Translations under genes and position numbers: made by a program
Source of the DNA: JAEMQF01 sp963850525
GTDB lineage: Bacteria > Pseudomonadota > Gammaproteobacteria > Burkholderiales > Burkholderiaceae_C
Direction of reading: 5' to 3'
NCBI GenBank assembly: GCA_963850525.1
Contig: CAWKLQ010000004.1
Span: 248,001-312,000, forward strand
DNA: 64,000 nt
Part shown: positions 50,419-58,740 of the stretch, piece by piece
Layout: each line of letters begins with the position of its first letter
Position numbering within the stretch: the first letter of the stretch is position 1
The notes under the pieces: generated by a model
The model's database searches: none
What the model was told of the DNA's origin: nothing
The model's input: the letters and a program-made list of their open reading frames with translations, nothing else

Positions 50419-53400
50419 TCATCCGGGCAGACTTTCCAAGTGGGCCTCGGCGATCTCGATGCACAGGCGCTGCGCGAGTTCGAAGTCGAAGGCCTCGGTC
50501 GCATCGGCCAGGGCCTGCAGCGACTCCCCCAGTGCGGCACCGAAATCGCGCTGCAACGCCTCGAGTTTGCGCAGCGCGGCCAGGTCGGAATTGCGCAGCA
50601 GCTCGGCCAGTTCATGCAGCGCCGCGCTCAGCGCTGCGGCGTTCGGTGCCGCAACCGGATGCGACTGGACTTCGGCGTCGACGTTCGGGCCTGCAACCGC
50701 GGCGCAAGTTTCGCTTTGCAAAGTTTGCAGCAGCACCGCGAGCCCCGGACGGGCCGCGGCAATTTCCTCGCACGCGCGCGCCACCGCGTGCTGCGCGGCT
50801 TCGGCGACGCTGGCCGCCGCAAGCTGCTTTTCGCTGTCCGCCGCTGCGGCCGAGAGGCGCGCCGCGCCGAGTGTTGCCGCCAGGCCCTTGAGCGTATGCA
50901 GGGCGCGCGCCACGTCTGCGGTTTCGCTGCGATTCAGCAAGCCGCGCAAGCGTTCGGGAAGCGCGCCGAGGTCGCCGGTAAAGCTTTGCAGCAAGCGTTG
51001 ATAGACCTGCGCTTTCCCGTCGAGCCTGCGCAGCGCAGCGGCGATGTCCACGCCGGCGGCGCTGGCGGCGCCGCGCACCGCAGCGCTGAGCTCGGTGCCC
51101 GCGGCAGCGGGCACGTGCGAAAGCGCGCTGGGCGACGCAAGCGCGAGCGGCGCCGCAGGCGCTGATGTCGAGGGGCTCCCCGGCGCACCCGCATCGCCCC
51201 AGCCCGTGTGGTGCCGCAACACACGAACCAATTCGTTCAAGTCAAAGGGCTTGCCGACATGGTCGTTCATTCCCGCGGCCAAACACGCGACGCGGTCCGA
51301 CGCCAATGCGTTGGCGCTCACCGCAACGATGGTCAGCGCGTGCTGGCCCAATTCGCCGCGAATGCGCCGGGTCGCGCCGAGTCCGTCGAGCACCGGCATT
51401 TGCAGGTCCATCAAGACCGCGTCGTAGGGCGGCGCGGCGGCAGCGACACGCTCGACCGCATCCTGCCCGTCATGCGCAGTTTCCAGAAGCGCGCCTTCGA
51501 GCGCCAGCAGCTCGCAGACGATCTGTCGGTTGTCGGCGTTGTCTTCCACGACAAGCACGCGCATGCCTGCGAGTCGCTCGCGCCGACCCGCCAGCGCAGG
51601 TGCAGCAGCCGGCGCGGCATCAGGACGCGCCGACGCCGTGCGGGCTGCGCCGCTGTGGGCGGCGTCGAACAGCATCGCAGGGGTGAACCGCCGCGGCAGG
51701 ACGCCGGCAAACGACAGCGCCTGCCCGTCCGACACCGGCAGCTTGATGCGAAAGTAGAAGCGGCTGCCTCGACCCGGTTCGCTGTCGACGCCAATTTCGC
51801 CGCCCATCAGCTGGACCAGCCGCTGGCAGATCGCCAGACCGAGGCCCGTGCCGCCGAATCGACGCGTCGTCGAGGCCTCAGCCTGCGTGAAAGCGGTGAA
51901 GATTCGCCGCAGATCCGGCGCGGCGATGCCGATGCCGGTGTCGCGCACCTCAACTTCGAGCGTGATTGCGCTCGCGCGGGTCTCGCACACGCGCAGGCAG
52001 ACCACGACTTCGCCTTGATCGGTGAACTTGATCGCATTGCCGGCGAGGTTGACGAGCACCTGTTGCAGGCGCATGGCGTCGCCCACGAGGCCGCGCGGCA
52101 GCGCCGGATCGACGTCCAACCACAGCGTGAGTGGCTTTGCCCCGACGAGACCCGACATCACGCCCGCCAGCTCACCCAGCAGCGCTTGGACGCTGAACGG
52201 CTGCCCATCCAGGCTCATCTTGCCCGCCTCAACCTTGGAAAAGTCCAGGATCTCGTTGAGCAACCCGAGCAGAGAACGCGCCGCACCTTGCGCCTTGGCG
52301 GCGTAGTCGGCTTGCGCCGGCGCCAGCGGCGTGCGGCGCAGCAGTTCGAGCATGCCCAGGACGGCATTCATCGGCGTGCGGATCTCGTGGCTCATGTTCG
52401 CCATGAACTCGGTTTTCGCTCGCGACGCCTCCTGCGCCGCTTCGGTAGCGCGAACGAGTTCGGTGACGTCGGTGCGGACGATCACGCTGTGCCCGTCCAG
52501 GGTGCGGCGCTCGACGACACGCAGCACGCGGCCGTCGGCCAGGCGCTGGATTTGTTCCGAAGCGCCTTGACGGTGCACCTCGAGGCGCTGCGCAATCCAC
52601 GCGTCGACTTGTCCGGCCGCCGCGGGGTATTGCCCGCGCTGCGCGCCCACGCGCAGGATCTGCTCGAACGGGGTGCCCGGCAGCATCGTGTCGGCACTCA
52701 AGGGGTAAAGGTCCAGGGTGCGCTGGTTGCACAAGACCAGGCGGTCCTGCGGGTCGAACAGCGAGAAGGCATCGTCGAGCGCGTCCAACGAGTCGCGCAA
52801 CAAGGTGCTCGCGCGCAGCGCCTGCGCCTGCAGCGCGCGGCGCGCCGTGATGTCCTGGATCGCGCCCACGAAGCGCGCCGGCTTGCCCTGAGAGAATTCG
52901 ACTTCGCACACGGCGCGCACCCAGATCGAGCGGCCTTTGGCGGTGAGCAAGGGCAGTTCGAGGTCGACCCCCTGGCCGCTGGCCATGCAACGCCGGAAGG
53001 CTTCGTCGAGCGTGGGGCGCGCCTCAGGCATGAAGCCGCCGCGAAACTCCTCGAAGCTGGGCTGGTGGCCGGGTTCGCAGTCGTGGATGCGGCAAGTTTC
53101 GTCGGTCCACGCGACGGCGCGGGTTGCGAGGTCGTAGGTCCAACCTCCCACTCCGGCAATGCGACCGGTCTTGTCCAGCAGGGCCTGGCTGGCACGCAGC
53201 GCAGCCTCGGCGTGCTTGCGCTGGCTGATGTCCTGATGCGTCCCCGCCATCCAGCGCGGTGCACCCGCCTCGGTGCGGCTGAACAGCTTGCCACGGCCGT
53301 GCACCCAGACCCAATGACCGTTCCGGTGGCGCAAGCGCAGTTCGCATTCGTACGCAGGCGACTCGCCGCTGAAGTGGCGCCGCAACTGTGTCGACGAGTG

Positions 53401-54648
53401 GCGCTGGTCGTCGGGGTGGATGCGACCGCGCAAGCTCTCGAGCGTGAAGGACGACAGTTCGGCCAGCGTGTGGCCGATCAGCTGCGCCCAGCGCTCGTTG
53501 ACGCGAATCTCGCCGGTCTGCACATCGCACTCCCAGGTGCCGACGTTCGTGCCTTCGATGATGTTGGCCAGCGAGGCGCGCTCGCGCGCGAGTTCGACCG
53601 TCATGCCTCGCGCCATCGATTCGGCGCGGCGCCGGCGTGACGCCTGTTGCCACAGCAGCAGCGCCAACAGGGCGCTGATCGCCGCGCCGCCGCCGAACAC
53701 CAGCCCCGGCGTCGAGCGCGCGTGCGCGGCCTCGAATTGCGGCGTGCGCGCCGCGTGGAGTGTGTAATCCCGGCCGGGCAGCGCGAGCGTGCGCGCGCTC
53801 TGCGAACGCCGTGCGCGCCCCGGCGCGCCGCCGAGCATGGCGTCGGAGAGCCGGTCGCCGGCTTGGTAGACCAGGACGTCCCCGGGGGCGGAATCGAACA
53901 ATTCGAAGTCCACCAGGCCGTCGACGGACTGGTGCAGCCCGTCAAGCACTTCGGCAATCACAATCGGCGCGGACAGCAGGCCGAGCAGCGCTGCGCGGCG
54001 CTCCTCGAGCGTCGCCAGCGGTGCGCCCCGCGCATACACCGGCACGTAGAGCACGACGCCGGGGCTGCGACGATTGTCCTGAACGAGGGTGATCGGCGCG
54101 GTCAGCGTCGGCTCGCCGCTGTCGATGGCTCGCTGAACCGTCGCGCGGCGCCGCGGCTCCGAGCCGAGATCGAGGCCGAGCGCACCGTTGTTGGGGCCGG
54201 GCGGTTCGTTGAACTTGACGACGTACAAGTCGGGCAAGTCCTTGTCGACGAGCTGGCGGATCGTGAACTGCGGTTCGCCGTCGGCGCGCTCGGCGGCGAC
54301 GAAGCGCTCGACGTCGCCGCGCAAGACGCGCTGCACGAAGCCGAAGCCGCGCACCCCGGGAAACTCGCGCGCCAGGTCGAACGCAGCGACATAGTCCCGG
54401 AACTCCGCGCGGCTGACGCGTTGGCGCGCGGCGTACAGCGCCTTCGCACCGTTCAGGCCGTCGCTCGCCTGGGCAAAGCGCTGCGCGATCGCGTCGCCCA
54501 CTCGCGCAGCTTTGCGCTCGAACGCTGCCTGGGCTTGTGCATCAATGTCGCTCTGCAACCAGAGCGCTGCGGCGGTGGCCGTGCACAAACCGAGCAGAAA
54601 CACGCAGGCCGTGGTGGCGACGCTCGAGCGCCATGGGCGAAGCAACAT
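50419..54648 (-). CDS. Membrane hybrid histidine kinase: CHASE, three PAS, HisKA, HATPase, REC, HPt
   Basis: This 1409-residue sensor begins with a transmembrane helix (about residues 10-32), an extracytoplasmic CHASE-like domain (60-300: RFAQASDGLNGAKALYAA, EFPGVRGFGFVQRV) and a second helix (313-330). Three PAS-type regions follow (near 383, 507 and 629), then HisKA with His in MSHEIRTPMNAV (near 753), an ATPase domain with DTGIGI and GGTGLGLAI, a receiver with LMDLQMPVLDG (Asp near 1079) and a C-terminal HPt with HTLKG (His near 1252). The signal sensed is unknown. It sits downstream of a REC-GGDEF gene, its probable output, and continues toward a lipoprotein gene. Confidence 0.93.
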   Translation of the reverse strand: MLLRPWRSSVATTACVFLLGLCTATAAALWLQSDIDAQAQAAFERKAARVGDAIAQRFAQASDGLNGAKALYAARQRVSRAEFRDYVAAFDLAREFPGVRGFGFVQRVLRGDVERFVAAERADGEPQFTIRQLVDKDLPDLYVVKFNEPPGPNNGALGLDLGSEPRRRATVQRAIDSGEPTLTAPITLVQDNRRSPGVVLYVPVYARGAPLATLEERRAALLGLLSAPIVIAEVLDGLHQSVDGLVDFELFDSAPGDVLVYQAGDRLSDAMLGGAPGRARRSQSARTLALPGRDYTLHAARTPQFEAAHARSTPGLVFGGGAAISALLALLLWQQASRRRRAESMARGMTVELARERASLANIIEGTNVGTWECDVQTGEIRVNERWAQLIGHTLAELSSFTLESLRGRIHPDDQRHSSTQLRRHFSGESPAYECELRLRHRNGHWVWVHGRGKLFSRTEAGAPRWMAGTHQDISQRKHAEAALRASQALLDKTGRIAGVGGWTYDLATRAVAWTDETCRIHDCEPGHQPSFEEFRGGFMPEARPTLDEAFRRCMASGQGVDLELPLLTAKGRSIWVRAVCEVEFSQGKPARFVGAIQDITARRALQAQALRASTLLRDSLDALDDAFSLFDPQDRLVLCNQRTLDLYPLSADTMLPGTPFEQILRVGAQRGQYPAAAGQVDAWIAQRLEVHRQGASEQIQRLADGRVLRVVERRTLDGHSVIVRTDVTELVRATEAAQEASRAKTEFMANMSHEIRTPMNAVLGMLELLRRTPLAPAQADYAAKAQGAARSLLGLLNEILDFSKVEAGKMSLDGQPFSVQALLGELAGVMSGLVGAKPLTLWLDVDPALPRGLVGDAMRLQQVLVNLAGNAIKFTDQGEVVVCLRVCETRASAITLEVEVRDTGIGIAAPDLRRIFTAFTQAEASTTRRFGGTGLGLAICQRLVQLMGGEIGVDSEPGRGSRFYFRIKLPVSDGQALSFAGVLPRRFTPAMLFDAAHSGAARTASARPDAAPAAAPALAGRRERLAGMRVLVVEDNADNRQIVCELLALEGALLETAHDGQDAVERVAAAAPPYDAVLMDLQMPVLDGLGATRRIRGELGQHALTIVAVSANALASDRVACLAAGMNDHVGKPFDLNELVRVLRHHTGWGDAGAPGSPSTSAPAAPLALASPSALSHVPAAAGTELSAAVRGAASAAGVDIAAALRRLDGKAQVYQRLLQSFTGDLGALPERLRGLLNRSETADVARALHTLKGLAATLGAARLSAAAADSEKQLAAASVAEAAQHAVARACEEIAAARPGLAVLLQTLQSETCAAVAGPNVDAEVQSHPVAAPNAAALSAALHELAELLRNSDLAALRKLEALQRDFGAALGESLQALADATEAFDFELAQRLCIEIAEAHLESLPG

Positions 54649-54766
54649 GGTTTGACACCCCCCGCGGTCCGCGGGACCCGCCCCAATGGGCTTCGTGCGA
54701 CCGATCATTCGCCGTATTTTGCTGACGTCGCACCCACCCGATCGACGAAGCTGGGCGGTCAAACCT

Positions 54767-54787
54767 CGGCTGTTAGGATGACAGCCG
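54767..54787. promoter_or_regulatory. Palindrome between the REC-GGDEF gene and the kinase gene
   Basis: CGGCTGT (54767-54773) and ACAGCCG (54781-54787) are perfect 7-bp inverted repeats around a 7-base spacer, inside the 162-base space between the REC-GGDEF stop and the kinase start. It could be an operator or an RNA hairpin that reduces kinase transcription. The CTGT/ACAG halves recall a LexA box but the spacing is one base short. Confidence 0.5.
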
Positions 54788-54810
54788 CTCGCGGCGCGCC
54801 CGCGCCTGCC

Positions 54811-55779
54811 TCAGGGCGCCGCCAGCTCGCCTGCGCAGGCCTGGTTGCGACCACCCGCCTTGGCCGCGTACAAGCGCGCGTCGGCCTCGCGCAGCAGCGC
54901 GGCGGCGCTTCCGAGCGCGTTGTCGGGCTTGCTGCACACCCCCAGGCTCACGGTCACGACCGGCGCGACCGACGAATCGGCGTGTTCAATGCGCTGCGCT
55001 TGCACCTGCTGCCTGAGCTGATCGGCAACGTTCATCGCGCCAGCCAATCCGGTGTCCGGAAGAATGCAGGCAAACTCCTCGCCGCCGTAGCGTGCCAGCA
55101 GGTCGCCGGGCCGTTTCAGACTCGCCTTGAGCGCAGCCGCGACCCGACGCAGGCAGTCGTCTCCCCTCTGATGGCCGTAGCGGTCGTTATAGCGCTTGAA
55201 GAAGTCCACGTCGAGCAGCACCACGCTCAGTGCGCTGCTGTTGCGCGTTGCCCGCCCCCATTCCGAAGCGAACCGTTCGTCGAAGTGGCGCCGGTTGTAG
55301 ACCCCGGTGAGGCCATCGACGTAGACCCATTGGCGCAGCAAGTCCGACTGGGTTTTCAAGGTCAGGTGCGTCTTGACGCGGGCGCGCACGACGCGCGGAT
55401 TGACGGGTTTGGAGATGAAGTCCACCGCACCGACGTCCAGGCCGTGCGCCTCGGCGGCTTCGTCGGTGTGGCTGGTGACGAAGATCACCGGGATGTCGCG
55501 CGTGGCAACGTCCGCCTTGAGCCGCTCGCACACGTCGTAGCCGCTCAGCCCAGGCATCTCGACGTCCAGCAGAATCAGGTCGGGCTGCTTGGACTGGCAC
55601 AAGGCGATCGCCTGCTCGCCGTGGGTGGCCATGAAGATTTGATGGTCGTCGGCGAAGATTTCGTTCAGGATCTGAATGTTCAGCCGCTGATCGTCGACGA
55701 CGAGCAGTTTGGGTCGACGCGGCGCCTCGCTCGGCAAACCCACAGGCACGGCAAGTTCGACTTGCGCAGCAGCGTTCAT
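54811..55779 (-). CDS. Diguanylate cyclase with receiver domain (REC-GGDEF)
   Basis: This 322-residue protein has a receiver domain (about residues 24-140, phospho-acceptor D72 in LLDVEMPG, K124 in SKPVNP) and a GGDEF domain (about 155-310) with the active signature GGEEF at 232-236. The inhibitory I-site RxxD is present (R223 to D226), five residues before GGEEF. It would make cyclic di-GMP when phosphorylated and be limited by product binding. It is upstream of the hybrid kinase gene on the same strand, so the kinase HPt is its likely phosphate donor. Start MNAAAQVE at 55779 fits the length. Confidence 0.93.
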   Translation of the reverse strand: MNAAAQVELAVPVGLPSEAPRRPKLLVVDDQRLNIQILNEIFADDHQIFMATHGEQAIALCQSKQPDLILLDVEMPGLSGYDVCERLKADVATRDIPVIFVTSHTDEAAEAHGLDVGAVDFISKPVNPRVVRARVKTHLTLKTQSDLLRQWVYVDGLTGVYNRRHFDERFASEWGRATRNSSALSVVLLDVDFFKRYNDRYGHQRGDDCLRRVAAALKASLKRPGDLLARYGGEEFACILPDTGLAGAMNVADQLRQQVQAQRIEHADSSVAPVVTVSLGVCSKPDNALGSAAALLREADARLYAAKAGGRNQACAGELAAP

Positions 55780-55996
55780 GGGGTTAGGTCCTCGGTCCGT
55801 CATTCGCAGCGAGAGCCAGCGGGCCGGCGGCGCTACCATCGTCGTTGCATAGTTTTGATTTGCGGCCCGGCGCAGGAGAACCTCCGACGGGCAGCGCACG
55901 TGCGCCGAATTCTGGCCGGTGCGCCTCGCGCCTGGTGTGCCGAGTTGCCTGGCGAACGCCCGGCATTTCGGGCGCTGCGCGGCTTGACCCGTCAGC

Positions 55997-57076
55997 TCAG
56001 CGCAATCCGGCCGCCGCGTCGACCTGCGCCGTGTCCAACCCAAGCTGGCGCGAAGCGTCGAGGATTTCCTGCCAGGTCGCCGCATCCACCGGCACGCCCA
56101 TCGCGCTGCGCTCCGCCCGCGAGGCACGCTCAGGTTCGCCGGCGATCCGGACTTCGTCAAAGCCCTCTCGTGCCGGCGACGCCTTGACCCACTCGATGAA
56201 CGCCAGGGCCTCTTGCTCGAACGCACCGCGGTCAGTGAGGCTGGCCGGATCGAGCAGGACGCTGAACATGCCGTTCAGGACGCGCTTCTTGTCCCCGCCG
56301 TGGCTGCGCTGCGTCGCGCCTGCGGCAAGTGCGCCGCCGAGCAGCTCGCACATAAACGCCAGGCCCGAGCCTTTGTGGCCGCCGAACGGCAGCAAAGCGC
56401 CGAACGGCGGGTTCACGGTGAAGCGCGGCTCGCGCGTGGGCCTGCCGTGATCGTCGATCAGGCAATCCGGGGCGACCAACTCGCCCTTGTTCAGCGCGAC
56501 GCGCGTCTTGCCCTGCGCGATCATGCTCGTCGCGAAGTCGAGGATCACGGGCGGCTGACCTGTCAGCGGCACGCCTGCGCAAAACGGGTTGGTGCCGAAA
56601 CGCGCGTCGCCGCCGCCGTGCGGCGCGACGATGGCGCGTGAAATGACGTTGACAAAATGCAGCGACACCAGGCCCGCGGCGGCCGCCTGCTCGGCCCAGG
56701 CGCCGATGCGCCCGAGGTGGTGCGAATTGCCCAACGCGACGATGCAGCTGCCCATCTCGCGCGCGCGCTCAATGCCCATTGCCATCGCCTCGTGACCGAT
56801 CACCTGGCCGAAACCCGCGTCGCCGTCCAGGCGCAACATCGCCCCCGCGTCGAGCACGGTGCGCACGTGCGTGTTGGGTTTCAGGCCGCCTTCGAGAAAC
56901 GCCGCGGCGTAGCGAGGCAACATGCCGATGCCGTGCGAATCGTGACCGGTCAGGTTGGCGTCGATGAGGTTGCTCGCCACGGCTTCAACCTCTGCGGGCG
57001 AACTGCCGAAGCCGCGAACGACCAAGCGGATCGCGGTGTCGAGGTGGGCCAGGGGGATCAGGTGGGTGGCGCTCAT
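55997..57076 (-). CDS. Ldh_2-family malate/L-lactate/ureidoglycolate-type dehydrogenase
   Basis: This 359-residue NAD(P)-dependent dehydrogenase has the Ldh_2 fold: IDANLTGHDSHGIGMLPRY (with the HDSHG catalytic region near residue 47), GNSHHLGRIGAWAE near 120, RFGTNPFCAGVPL near 165 and FGGHKGSGLAFMCELLGG near 225. Substrates in the family include malate, sulfolactate and ureidoglycolate; this one cannot be narrowed. It is a lone minus-strand gene between the REC-GGDEF gene and the MmgE/PrpD gene. Start MSATHLIPL at 57076 is chosen since the upstream part is unconserved. Confidence 0.92.
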   Translation of the reverse strand: MSATHLIPLAHLDTAIRLVVRGFGSSPAEVEAVASNLIDANLTGHDSHGIGMLPRYAAAFLEGGLKPNTHVRTVLDAGAMLRLDGDAGFGQVIGHEAMAMGIERAREMGSCIVALGNSHHLGRIGAWAEQAAAAGLVSLHFVNVISRAIVAPHGGGDARFGTNPFCAGVPLTGQPPVILDFATSMIAQGKTRVALNKGELVAPDCLIDDHGRPTREPRFTVNPPFGALLPFGGHKGSGLAFMCELLGGALAAGATQRSHGGDKKRVLNGMFSVLLDPASLTDRGAFEQEALAFIEWVKASPAREGFDEVRIAGEPERASRAERSAMGVPVDAATWQEILDASRQLGLDTAQVDAAAGLR

Positions 57077-57137
57077 GCGTGTCTCGGGCTGCGGCTGAAG
57101 GGCCGCCATCGTAGCCGTGCCGTCGAACTCGAAGCCG

Positions 57138-58502
57138 CTACACCACCAACAACCCCGCCAGCGGGCGCACATCGGCGAGTGGGGTCAAGTGTTCGAGCGT
57201 CTCCAGGCACGCGCTGCGCTGCGCGGCGGGCAAAGGCTTGGGGGCATAGGCCAGGCAATCGTCGAAGCGCGCCAGGTGCTGGGCATCGCTGAGGTCGGCG
57301 CCGGGAAAGCCTGGGGCAATGTCAAGTTGCCGGGTGAGGGTCTGTCCGCCGGTGAGGTTCAACGTCAGATCCACCGCCGTGTGGCCGCGCGCGTCCAGGG
57401 CCGGATCGGCAATCACGCTGATCCGGTCGATCAAACTGCGCATTGCCGGGTCCGTCACTTGCGCCGGCGCAAAGTGGTGCAACTTCGACGCGCCGCGGTG
57501 CAATGCGTTGGCCACGCAGTACTGCGCGCTGAACTGGGCGTCGACGCGCGGGTTCGCGCCGAGCCGAAACGCATGGCCGACGAGGCGGTGCGCGTAGGGC
57601 GGCAGGCGCACCTGAGCGCTGCGCACGTCGTCGGCGCGCACGTCGTGGTGCGCGATCAGCGCCAGCGCGAGCTCGGTGACGCCCTGCGTGACGCCGCAGC
57701 TCGGGTATTTCTTGAAGACGACCTGGTGCTGAACTCGCCAATCGGACCCCAGGCCCGCGACAACGCTGCGCGGATCGAGCGTGTCGCGTCCGTACAAGTG
57801 GGCGTAGCCGTAGTGGCCAGCGAGAAAGTTCACCGGCCCGGTGATGCCGCGCTGCGCCATCTGCGCGCAACTCACTCCCGCCTCGGCAACCCAGCCTTGC
57901 ACGATGCGCACGCCGAGCGACCCGTCGACGTGGCTCTGAAAACTGCCGCCGCAGCGGTTGAACGCGAGCGCCAGCGCGTGCAGCGTCTGGGTCGGCGTGA
58001 GGCGCAGGATTCGTGCCGCTGCCGCGGTCGCGGCGAAGACGACGGCGACACCGGTTGGGTCGAAGCCGTTGTATTGCGCCTCGCTCAGGTTCAGGCGTGA
58101 ACTCAATTCGGCGCCCACCGCCAGCGCCGCCAGGAATTCCGCGCCGCTGCAGCCTCCCGCGAGTTCCGCAGCAGCCAGCGCTGCGGGGAACAGCGCCGCA
58201 CCGATGTGCGGGCCGGGCGCCATCGCGTCGCAGTAGTCCAGGGCGCGGCACAGCGTCGCGTTGAACTGCGCCGCGGCGGCGGCGGGCAGGCGATCGCCAA
58301 ATACGAGCGTCGTCGCCTGTGGGGCGCCGCCTCGCTCGCGCAACAGGTCGCGCAAGGGCGCGATTCCGTCTTCCCCTGCACCGGCCACGCCGGTGCCGAT
58401 GACGGCTTGCACCATCAGCCGCACGACGCGCTGCGCGGGTGCCGGGATATCGTCGGCCTTCAGATGGCAGACAAAATCGGCGAGTTGTTGTTCAATGTGC
58501 AT
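57138..58502 (-). CDS. MmgE/PrpD-family protein
   Basis: This 454-residue protein belongs to the MmgE/PrpD (2-methylcitrate dehydratase-like) family. Typical segments are GTGVAGAGEDGIAPLRDLL, DYCDAMAPGPHIGAALFPAALA near residue 110, FDPTGVAVVFAATAAAARIL near 160, SLGVRIVQGWVAEAG, and KKYPSCGVTQG near 265. Members act on tricarboxylic acids in propionate or itaconate metabolism, but many are uncharacterised. No prpB, prpC or acnD gene is near. The start MHIEQQ at 58502 overlaps by one base the ATG region of the divergent small gene. It ends 62 bases before the Ldh_2 gene. Confidence 0.9.
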   Translation of the reverse strand: MHIEQQLADFVCHLKADDIPAPAQRVVRLMVQAVIGTGVAGAGEDGIAPLRDLLRERGGAPQATTLVFGDRLPAAAAAQFNATLCRALDYCDAMAPGPHIGAALFPAALAAAELAGGCSGAEFLAALAVGAELSSRLNLSEAQYNGFDPTGVAVVFAATAAAARILRLTPTQTLHALALAFNRCGGSFQSHVDGSLGVRIVQGWVAEAGVSCAQMAQRGITGPVNFLAGHYGYAHLYGRDTLDPRSVVAGLGSDWRVQHQVVFKKYPSCGVTQGVTELALALIAHHDVRADDVRSAQVRLPPYAHRLVGHAFRLGANPRVDAQFSAQYCVANALHRGASKLHHFAPAQVTDPAMRSLIDRISVIADPALDARGHTAVDLTLNLTGGQTLTRQLDIAPGFPGADLSDAQHLARFDDCLAYAPKPLPAAQRSACLETLEHLTPLADVRPLAGLLVV

Positions 58503-58530
58503 GCGCGAACCCTTCAACGAGAAAATCAGA

Positions 58531-58725
58531 ATGACACGACTGCGCGTTGGGCAACCGATCACTCCCGAAGAGCTGGAAGAGCTTTCAGATGCGCAGTTGG
58601 CGCGCCTCGTGCCCAAGGCGTACCGCGAATTCTTCCCCGGCAAGGAGTTTTGCGCCGACGGCCATTTCTACTTGCACGACGGCAGCGCCTGGAGTTTTTT
58701 CAAGGGCGATCTGCTCGACGACTGA
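58531..58725 (+). CDS. Small hypothetical protein (64 aa)
   Basis: This 64-residue protein (MTRLRVGQPITPEELEELSD...) has an N-terminal acidic helix (PEELEELSDAQLARLV), then an aromatic segment (KAYREFFPG, HFYLHDGSAWSFFKGDLLDD). I recognise no family. The ATG at 58531 is preferred; an in-frame ATG at 58501 would add ten residues. It is divergent from MmgE/PrpD and convergent with the IlvD-like gene. The frame and codon use look real, but evidence is thin. Confidence 0.5.
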   Translation: MTRLRVGQPITPEELEELSDAQLARLVPKAYREFFPGKEFCADGHFYLHDGSAWSFFKGDLLDD

Positions 58726-58740
58726 GGCACGCCGCGCGCC

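Noticed and set aside
53647..56187. Plus-strand open frame of 846 codons opposite the kinase and REC-GGDEF genes
   Set aside because: It crosses two confirmed minus-strand genes and the space between them; composition fits a shadow of GC-rich coding DNA.
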